From contig NAVB01000888.1 of assembly GCA_002179805.1 (NCBI GenBank), positions 1 to 25,787 on the forward strand: a stretch of DNA of 25,787 nucleotides, in the 5' to 3' direction. Position 1 is the first letter of the stretch. The number at the start of each line of letters is the position of its first letter. The notes below the pieces were generated by a model. It searched no databases. It worked only from the letters and a program-made list of their open reading frames with translations, and had not been told where the DNA came from. The translations under genes were made by a program, and so were the position numbers. Below are positions 18,290-25,787 of the stretch, one piece after another. The stretch comes from Acanthamoeba lenticulata. Lineage: Eukaryota > Discosea > Longamoebia > Acanthamoebidae.

Positions 18290-19945
18290 ATGCAAGCCCC
18301 GGTCAAACCTGAATGGAAGCCCATCCGTGCATCGACTTCCTCCTTGCGGATGACGAATCCCATTCGCGCCCTTCTTGAAACAATCAAAATGCCAGACAAC
18401 CCTTCCAAAGACGTCATTGATCTATCGATCGGTAACCTCACGCCAAGAGATCATTTTAAATCGCACAAAATTTAATTACAAAAATTTAATTTGCTAACCT
18501 TGTTCTTATCGCAGGCGACCCCACGGTCTACGAGAACCTTTCCGTTCATCCCTTTGTCAAAGAGGAGCTGAAGAAGATCGTAGATTCGCCCTCGCGCAGC
18601 TTCCACGGCTATGTGCACTCAGCTGGCAGCTCCGGTACGCACGATACAAATTTCTAGTGATTGCAAAGTTTTTCTTGTTGCACTGACCGGCCTATCTTTT
18701 GTCGTTCTCCTGAACCTGTGCAGAGGCCAAGAAGGCGGTGGCGCAGAAGTTCACAAGCCAGGAGTCGCCCCTGCGCGAGAGCGACATCATCCTGGCCAGC
18801 GGCTGCTCGGGCGCATTGGAGATCGCCATGAAGGCCTTCTGCAACCCGGGCGATAACATCCTGCTGCCGCGACCAGGCTTCTCCCTCTACCAAACCATCT
18901 GCGAGCACCTGGACGTCAAGTGGCGACACTACAACCTGCTGGTACGTGTGGCGCACAATCATCAGGGGCTCCTCTCGCGTGCCTTGACTCACAGCCGACT
19001 TTTAATGCGCGTGCGTGCACCAGCCGGAGAGGGAGTGGGAGGTGGACGTGGAACAGCTCAGCTCGCTCGTAGACGAGCGAACAAAAGTCATCCTCGTGAA
19101 CAACCCCTCCAACCCGTGCGGTTCTGTCTTCTCGCTCGAACACATGAACGCCATTTTGGAGGTGGCTGAGCGCCACCAGCTGCCCATCATCTCCGACGAG
19201 GTCTACTACGACATGGTCTTCCCCAGCTCTGGCAAGAAATTCCACTCCTTCGGCCGCGTGAGTCAGAACGTGCCCGTGCTGGTGGTGGGCGGCATCGCCA
19301 AGCGATATCTGGTGCCTGGCTGGCGGTACGCTCGTCCTCTTGTATGGTTGCAACAAGATGACGCTCCCGCTGAACCTCTTTCTCTGTCTGCGCAGAGTTG
19401 GGTGGATTCAAGTGCACGACCGTAACGACCTGCTGGCTGAGGTCAGGCAGGGCCTCAACAGGTTGACGACGCTTATTCTGGGGCCGAACACGCTAGTGCA
19501 GGGTGTCCTGCCGCAGATGCTGCTCAACACGCCGGAGGAGTTTTACCACCACACGCTGTCCCAACTCGAGGCCAACGCCAACCTGCTGGTCGAACAGCTG
19601 GCCCACGTGCCGGGCCTCAAGGTCATCAAGCCCAGCGGCGCCATGTACGTCATGGTACAGATCGAGGTCGAAAAGTTCAAAGACATCAAGAATGACGTCG
19701 AATTCACGCAAAAGCTTCTCGCCGAGGAGTGCGTGCTCGTTCTTCCGGGCACCATCTTCCAGATCCCCAACTTTGTTCGACTCGTACGTAACTGTACTCT
19801 TTCATGTAGTGGCTCTTCTTGCGCTTGAGTGCGTGGTGCTCACAAACGCTGCGCTATTAAGGTAATCTGCCCCACGCTGGACAAGTTGCGGGAAGTGTGC
19901 GATCGACTTGCGAATTTCAGCCGCAACCACACCAAGGAGATGTAG
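18290..19945 (+). CDS. TAT: Tyrosine aminotransferase (class I/II, PLP-dependent)
   Basis: Transfers the amino group of tyrosine to 2-oxoglutarate, giving 4-hydroxyphenylpyruvate, the first step of tyrosine breakdown; cytosolic, pyridoxal-phosphate enzyme. Exons 18290-18431, 18515-18634, 18724-18941, 19024-19325, 19396-19783, 19862-19945; 417 residues against about 454 in human, the difference being at the N-terminus. Blocks typical of TAT: MTNPIRALLETIKMPDNPSK, DLSIGDPTVYENL, ILASGCSGALEIAM, LLPRPGFSLYQTICEH, VNNPSNPCGSVFS, SDEVYYDMVF, and the PLP-lysine region GGIAKRYLVPGWR with Lys253. The C-terminal half has ILGPNTLVQG, FYHHTLSQLEANANLLVEQL and PSGAMYVMVQIEVE. Binding residues are all present, so the enzyme should be active. 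The last intron ends ATTAAG rather than the commoner CAG. No targeting peptide. TAT, rather than alanine aminotransferase, is favoured by the NPSNPCGSVFS and PSGAMY blocks. Confidence 0.95.
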
Positions 19946-20248
19946 CAATGCAATGTCCCCTAGCTATGCTTGACCAACAACTTTTTCATTGCACCCTTAC
20001 TTTCCCTTTTCTGCAAACAACACAGAACAACGCGCGTCGCACGTGGACCGATATTAAGACTGTTTTAGAGCACCGTTGCTATGCTAGCCGATGCCTTAGC
20101 AACCGCACAATAATTCTAGTGATGTTTTCCTTTACTGGTGCCGCATTCCTGGCATTGGTGTCCTTATCCATGCCGTGGTAGCGTGACGCCGGGTTGACAA
20201 GGTGAACGTTCTGGTCCAACGCAGACCGGCTACTGACGGCACAGACGA

Positions 20249-20256
20249 TATAAAAA
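20249..20256 (+). promoter_or_regulatory. TATA box candidate of the histidine kinase gene
   Basis: TATAAAAA lies 227 bp before the start codon. With the usual spacing of about 30 bp, transcription would begin near 20280, giving a leader of about 200 nt. Confidence 0.5.
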
Positions 20257-20285
20257 GCTGGCGAGAAGCAAGAAGGAGGGCTATC

Positions 20286-20310
20286 GATTCGAAGTGGGTC
20301 CCTTCGAATC
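20286..20310 (+). other. Perfect hairpin in predicted 5' leader of the kinase mRNA
   Basis: GATTCGAAG (20286-20294) and its exact reverse complement CTTCGAATC (20302-20310) are separated by a 7-nt loop. If transcription starts just downstream of the TATA candidate, this stem would be at the very 5' end of the mRNA. Confidence 0.6.
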
Positions 20311-20482
20311 TGAATATTAGAGAAGAAAGGCTGAGACGAAACGCGTGGGACAATTCTAATTGCTGGCCACATCCGACGGTTAGGGGCCATTTGAAATTAA
20401 TTACGAGAGGAAGAAGCAAACAGCATTGAAGAACATTCGATAGAAAACGAGGGAAAAGGCTAAGCTGGTGGGCGGCGAAGAG

Positions 20483-23400
20483 ATGCAAAGGCCTCCCCCT
20501 TTGCCACCATCCAACGGATTGGAACGCTCCGCCACAATCCCAACACGGTCACCGAGTCAAAAGCTCGTGTCGGCAACCGATACAGCAGGCTTTATGAGCC
20601 CAGCCGGCGCCTTCAGTGCCGCCTTTGCGGTGACCAACGACTTTGACCTGGGCTCGATGGAGGGCACCTACACCACCGGCTCCACCAACGCCACCCCCTG
20701 CTTGACGTTGGGCCCCTGGAGCGTACAGCTCATGCTTGACGCCAACAACAACCTCTTCATCAAGGCCTTTGACACCGTTACCGCAACTACATCGTGGAGG
20801 CAAATTGCCAAGACGGTACTCCTCCCCTAAAGCCTCTTCCTTCCTCGCAACGCGCATGTAGAGAAACGTGATCGATCTCACGATGCTGCTGTCCAGAGCG
20901 AAACAAAGAAGGAGGACCAAGTTGCTGAAGAAGCCGCGTCTGGGGCGATCGAGGATGAGGGCACCGAGCTGCTCGTTCCACCCGAGCAGTTGGAGCTCAT
21001 CCTCGCCAAGGAGCGAGCCGAGGCCGCCGCGCAAGCCAAGTCGTCCTTCCTCGCCGGTGCGTACTGTGAGTTCGTCTTTTCATAGTACTCTCTTGGGCTT
21101 ACAAATCCTCTTTGTTGATTTACAGGCATGTCGCACGAGATTCGCACGCCGCTGAGCGGGATCATCACATTGGCGACGCTGCTCGCTGACGACGACACGC
21201 TCACACCCTACCAGCGCGATCTCGTCAACACCGTCCGGGCGTCGGGCACTCTGCTCCTCGGAATCGTGCGGCTCCTCTTTATCTTTCTCTCGACCTGGCG
21301 GGCACCTGCCTCACTTTCTTTACAACCGCAGGTGAACGACATCCTGGACTTTAGCAAGCTCGAGGCGGGCAAGGTGTCCCTCAAGGACTTCAACTTTGAC
21401 CTGCAGGCCTGCGTGGAGAGCGTGTGCGACGTGCTCGTGCTGCAAGCCCAGAAGAAGGGCATCGAGCTCATCAGCTACGTCGATCCCAGCATGCCCACCT
21501 ACGTCCGCGGCGATCCCGGTATCCTCCTTGATTGATTTCTCTTTTTCTACTTCTTGGCGCTTATGGGAATGAGTTCACTCAGGCCGACTCGCGCAAGTGA
21601 TGCTCAACCTCGTCAACAACGCCATCAAGTTCACTTCTGTAGGCGAAGTCAAGCTCATCGTCGCCCCCGCCTATGGTGTGACTTCTCTCCTCCTTCTCCC
21701 ACGACTCGCTCATTTCGGCGCTCGAGTCCTCTCTCGCCTCATGCGTCTCTTTGCCCGACCTTCCAGATCGGCCGCTTCCACCGCGGTCGCCACGCGGTGG
21801 CCCCCGGAAGGAGACCTGCCAGATCAGCATCGTGGACACGGGCGTGGGCATCTCGTCCGATGGCCTCCAGGCCCTGCGCTCGTTCCAGCCCTTTACCCAG
21901 GTCGACCAATCCAAGCGGTAGGCCGCCTCTCTCGGCTCAGGATTTTGTTTTATTTAAAAAATTTGTTTCCATTTATTTATTCTTGATGCCAATTGGCCAT
22001 GCAGATACGGCGGGACAGGGCTGGGCCTCGTCCTGTGCAATCGCATCGTCACCACCATGGGCGGCGTGATGGAGATCGAGAGCCAACAGGGCGTTGGCAG
22101 CGTCTTCACCGCCTACGTTGACCTCGAGATTCTCGACGTACTTTCAGCCTTCCTCTTTCATCCCTCTTTCTCTTCCTCTGGGCTCACACCAGAGGCTTGC
22201 TTCTTGTTGTTGCGCCCACAGGAGAGCGAGCGGCCCATCAGCCTGGACGACTCGATCACGGTTGCGGCCGTGGACAGCGCCGAGATCGACGTCGTGCACA
22301 GGTCTCTGCCTCCGGTTCTGACGAACCCTGTGCCGTCGGGCGAGGAGAGCGGCGAGGTCGAGGGCGTGCGTCGCGTCCATGAGGAGGAGCGGCTTCATAG
22401 GGAGTTGCTCCTCGCCCAGTGCCAGCGACACCGCAGCATCCACGGGCTCGCCGGCCTCTCGTCGGGCGAGCGCGCGGCCATCTTGGGCGTCAAGCGGCGC
22501 AAGGTCAGCGTCGGTCTCAAGCTGAGCGACTGGATCTGGCACTACACCGCGGCTGCCAGCGACGAGCCATCATCATCATCGTCGTCGCCGTCGTCGCTAC
22601 TTTCTGTGCCGTCGCAGGCCGCTGGCCTCTTTGACTCAGAGAGCGGCGAGGAGAGCGAGCACCACAACTCGCTCCCCGTCACCACCAACACCGAAGCCGA
22701 TGCCGACATCGACGCCGTCGCGACACCCTCTGAGGCCGAGCTCGCCATGCCGGGAAATATTTTCCCGATGCTGAGCTTCTGTTCGTCGTACGAGGAAATG
22801 CGCCGAAGCGGCAAGAAGTTCATCCTCTTGTGCCTCAAGAACGACTCCTTCCGTGCCATCGTGCTAAGCTACCTCCACGCACTCCTCGAGGACATGACCC
22901 GTGTCGACGACGACGGCGGCCTCTTCATGCCGACGACAACGACAACGGCGACGACAGTACACGCGATGCAGAATTCAAGCGAGCTGGGCGAGGCCGACAT
23001 GCCCTCAGCCACGGCCGCGGCGGCGGCCTCGCGGGCCTGGTTGAACCAGTGGGCCATCATCGAGGTGGAGGACATATACGACGACAACTTCCTGCAGCTG
23101 CTGGCCCACATGGAGGATGGCCAAAAGCGCGCCGCCCTTCTGGAGGCTGATGCTGACGCCGAAGCCGGCGACGACGTCAACAACGGGGATGAAGTCAACA
23201 GTGGCGGCGGCAAGGCCAAGGAGAGCGAGCCCGACGAATACCAGCCGCGATTCGATGCTGTGGTGATGGATCTGGGCTTTTACGAGCACCTAGAGGGCGA
23301 GTACGGCACGGCCGAGCGCAAGAGCGCGCCGTCGCTGCAGTACCTGCGCGGCCTCATCTTCCAAGGCGGCTCGGGCGTGCGGGCCCGTCGCCACTGCGCC

Positions 23401-25735
23401 GCCCCGAAGCAACGCCGGAAGAGTTCGAGCTCAAGCTCGGGCACTGGCAGCTCCGGCCGGAGGAAGTCAAAGACGGACAGCCCGAGGAACTCTAAGAAGC
23501 ACTCGACGTCGTCTTCATCGTCAACGACTGGTGCCGACAACAGGAAGTCGAGACGGACTCGGTTCGAGGGACTGGCGATGGAGGCCCGGCCCTTCCTGGT
23601 CCTCATCTCGCCGCTGCTGGAGAAGACCAAGGTCGCGAGTCTCTTCAAGAACGATCGGATCGACGGCTCGCTCACGACTCCCATCAAGAAGAGCGAACTC
23701 AGGTGCGCCACTTTCGCTTTTTCTATCCGTCGCTTTTTCGCTCTTCTGACGTGGCGTGACAATGAATATGTTAGGAATGTGTTCAAGGACCTGCTCGACG
23801 GGACGTGGGCCAAGCTGGAGATCCAACGACGTAAGAGCAGCAGCAGCGGCAGCACAGCCAGCGGCAGCGGCAAGGGCTCGCGGCTCGAGGCCCGACGGAG
23901 CAGCATCGAGGAAGAGGAGTTTATCAAGCGTCTGCGCCGGCGATTTTCTCACCAGATGCCGGTGTCCTCCCGCCGCCTCGGCTCCGGGGCCGAGTTTGAC
24001 TTGTCCGAGTACCTGCAGTCGAACCAGCAGCACCTCCTCTTCTCCTACGAGGAGGTCCGGCGCAAGTCGGACGAGAAGCTGCGCACCGAATACTATCACC
24101 AGCACAACAACCACAGCTCCCCGCAGCACCAACCGGCGACGTTCTCGTCCCACCACGGCTGCAATGGCGGCGGCGGCGGCGGGCACGACGACAAGCGATG
24201 GTCGGGCGACGTGCAGGCCCTCAAGATCCTCGGGCCGCGGTCGGTCTCGCCGTCCTTCAACTCGGCCACGTCGTCTCCGAACCTCTCGCACCACCTTCAC
24301 CATTCGTCTTCTCGGGACAATCTCAAGTCAGACACCAAGAAGCAATTGTCGTTCTCGTGCTCGGCCACTCCGACGTCGGCATCCCTTTCGTCTTCTTCGT
24401 CTTCGTCTTCATTGTCTTCTTCGTCCTCCTCGTCAAGGAAGAAGCGGACGAAGAAGGCCTCTCGGCCCGAGTGGCGACGGTCGGGCGACTATGGCCACGA
24501 TGCCGACGGCGATGACGTCATGGGCCAAGGCGACAATGGCCCTCTTCGGCCGAGCGAGAAGCGGTCGATGAGCGAGGACTACCTCTTGCCGTCGATCACC
24601 CACGGCGAGGGCGCGGCCGCCGCGGCCGTCGCCAGCCTGCTCGAGCGCCTCTCCTCCGCCGGCGACAAGTCTGCCTCTGACAACAGCAACAACAACGGTG
24701 GCAGCAGCAAGGTCGTTCCGCTTGGGCTTCTATCCCCGCGACGCCCGGCCCTGGCGGCCGGATCGTCCACTTCGACCTCATCCTCAACGTCATCTTCCTC
24801 ATCGTCATCATCGTCTTCGTCTTCGACGTCGTCATCATCCTTATCATCATCGCGTCGGGGATCGCGCAAGGCCAGCGCCAGCGGTGAGCGATCCGAGGCC
24901 CACCGGGTCTCGGAGGACGTCTCGGGAAGTGGAGGCGGCGGACAGCCGGGCCCGCGCCGACGGCTGCGCGACAGCGGCAAGCCGCCGCAGCCGCCGGCGT
25001 CCCTACAGGAGCCTTCGGCGCAGCGACAACAACTACAACATCGAGCGTCGTCGTCATCGACTTCATCGTCCCAGCAGCAGCAGCAGCAACAGGCCGGAGT
25101 GGGCGAACGCGCACATGACCGACGTCTGCGCATTCTCGTGGTGGAGGACAACATCATCAACCAGAAGGTGCTCACCAAGGTCCTCGACAAATACGTCATG
25201 TACGACCTTCTCCATCTCCTTCTGCATCGTCAACCCATGTCGTCGTGGCTCACGTTCATGTGGCGCACAGGGGATGCACGTATCACGTGGTGAACAACGG
25301 GCAGCAGGCTGTTGAGGAGGTCACGGCCTCGATGCTCAACGAGGGCGCCGTCATGTACGACATCATCCTCATGGACTGCATGATGGTACCGTTATCGTCT
25401 TCTTCTTCTTCTTCTTCTTCTGCTTGTTCATCATCGTCAGCATTATGTGAAGATGAATCTCTTCGACTGACCTCGTCTTCTTCAACCAGCCGTTGATGGA
25501 TGGCTACGAGGCGACGCGGTGCATAAGGGAGGTAGAGGCGCAGACCAACAAGCCGCGCAACAAGATCCTGGCCTTCACGGCCAACGTGATGCCAGAGGAC
25601 CGCCAGAAGTGCATCGACGCCGGGATGGACGACTTCATCGGGAAGCCCGTGCAGGACAAGCCCCTCCTCGAGAAGCTGCGATTACTGGTCCCCGCCAAGA
25701 TGGACGCCCTCGGCCTCCTCCACCCCAAGTCATAG
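20483..25735 (+). CDS. Hybrid sensor histidine kinase with degenerate internal receiver and C-terminal receiver
   Basis: Autophosphorylates on His and passes the phosphate to a receiver Asp, in a two-component phosphorelay. Exons: 20483-20815, 20864-21056, 21126-21265, 21332-21518, 21583-21675, 21767-21917, 22005-22137, 22222-23702, 23775-25199, 25271-25385, 25490-25735; 1498 residues. HisKA: GMSHEIRTPLSGI with His179. HATPase_c: N-box QVMLNLVNNAIKFT (about 289-302), G1 VDTGVGIS (338-345), G2 YGGTGLGL (367-374). C-terminal receiver: VVEDN (Glu1361, Asp1362), ILMDCMMPLMDGYEA with phospho-acceptor Asp1414, Thr1447, and GKP Lys1469, all intact. Between them (about 490-905) is a stretched receiver-like region (FDAVVMDLGF, then ISPLLEKTK and TTPIKKSEL) whose conserved Lys-Pro is Thr-Pro. 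A Ser-rich linker follows. No membrane segment or PAS/GAF sensor is seen at the N-terminus (about 160 residues), so it may be a cytosolic kinase controlled by partners. Confidence 0.93.
24381..24850 (+). repeat. Poly-Ser triplet runs in the kinase linker
   Basis: TCG/TCT/TCA runs at about 24387-24437 and 24778-24850 encode long serine tracts between the degenerate and the true receiver domains. Coding low complexity. Confidence 0.8.
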
Positions 25736-25773
25736 GGAGAGAGTTGGTCGTAGAATTATCTTTTATCGACCAA

Positions 25774-25779
25774 AATAAA
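25774..25779 (+). terminator. Poly(A) signal of the kinase gene
   Basis: AATAAA, 39 bp after the stop codon at 25733-25735, at the expected distance for a 3'-end processing signal. Confidence 0.55.
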
Positions 25780-25787
25780 GATAGAAA

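Larger units (their letters stand above)
19946..20482. promoter_or_regulatory. Intergenic region: aminotransferase 3' end and kinase promoter
   Basis: 537 bp with no supported coding exon. It holds an inverted pair GTTGCTA / TAGCAAC at 20075-20103, a TATA-like TATAAAAA at 20249-20256, and a perfect 9-bp stem hairpin at 20286-20310. Short open frames here show no family resemblance. Confidence 0.6.

Noticed and set aside
20286..20310. Possible tRNA B-box (TTCGAATC)
   Set aside because: No cloverleaf, acceptor stem or A-box could be formed. The sequence is a simple perfect hairpin.
22057..25293. Single 1078-codon open frame as a stand-alone gene
   Set aside because: It is the continuous part of the histidine kinase. 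It begins inside the ATPase domain and reads through two introns.

Overview
This is nuclear DNA of a protist, most likely an Acanthamoeba-type amoebozoan. Coding sequence is GC-rich with many short GT-AG introns whose donors are mostly GTACGN or GTGCGT. Intergenic gaps are very short (about 100 to 700 bp), coding exons carry many simple-sequence runs (poly-Ser, poly-Gln, Pro/Gly), and the gene set mixes opisthokont-like families (RFX, MPC, Ras) with a eukaryotic hybrid histidine kinase. The assignment is inferred from sequence style and family content, not from a database match. All exon models were built by hand from splice signals, reading phase and family conservation.

Layout: (1) 121-859 minus, 5' part of a uracil-DNA glycosylase with an N-terminal SAP domain, head-to-head with (2) 974-2049 plus, a membrane-anchored polysaccharide deacetylase. 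(3) 2147-5219 plus, a WDR33/FY/Pfs2-type WD40 subunit of the mRNA 3'-end processing complex. (4-7) Four tandem minus-strand genes: MPC1 (5432-5973), a Ras-family GTPase (6090-6962), MPC2 (7247-7969) and an RFX transcription factor (8150-10385). (8) 11072-11787 plus, an F-box protein. (9) 12034-13112 plus, a damaged mucin-like surface protein gene. (10) 13372-16180 plus, a 915-aa low-complexity protein with a three-copy 12-residue motif and a charged helix. (11) 16459-18009 minus, a coiled-coil/proline-rich protein. (12) 18290-19945 plus, tyrosine aminotransferase. (13) 20483-25735 plus, a 1498-aa hybrid histidine kinase. No tRNA, rRNA, CRISPR array or transposon was found.

Functional links: both subunits of the mitochondrial pyruvate carrier lie about 1.3 kb apart on the same strand with only the GTPase between them, a candidate co-regulated cluster. 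The other genes look like ordinary neighbours. The main points for a second look are the SAP-glycosylase fusion, the MPC1/MPC2 pair, the new SxSSR motif repeat, the degenerate receiver inside the histidine kinase, and palindromes or hairpins in untranslated regions. I found no clearly new multi-gene system.
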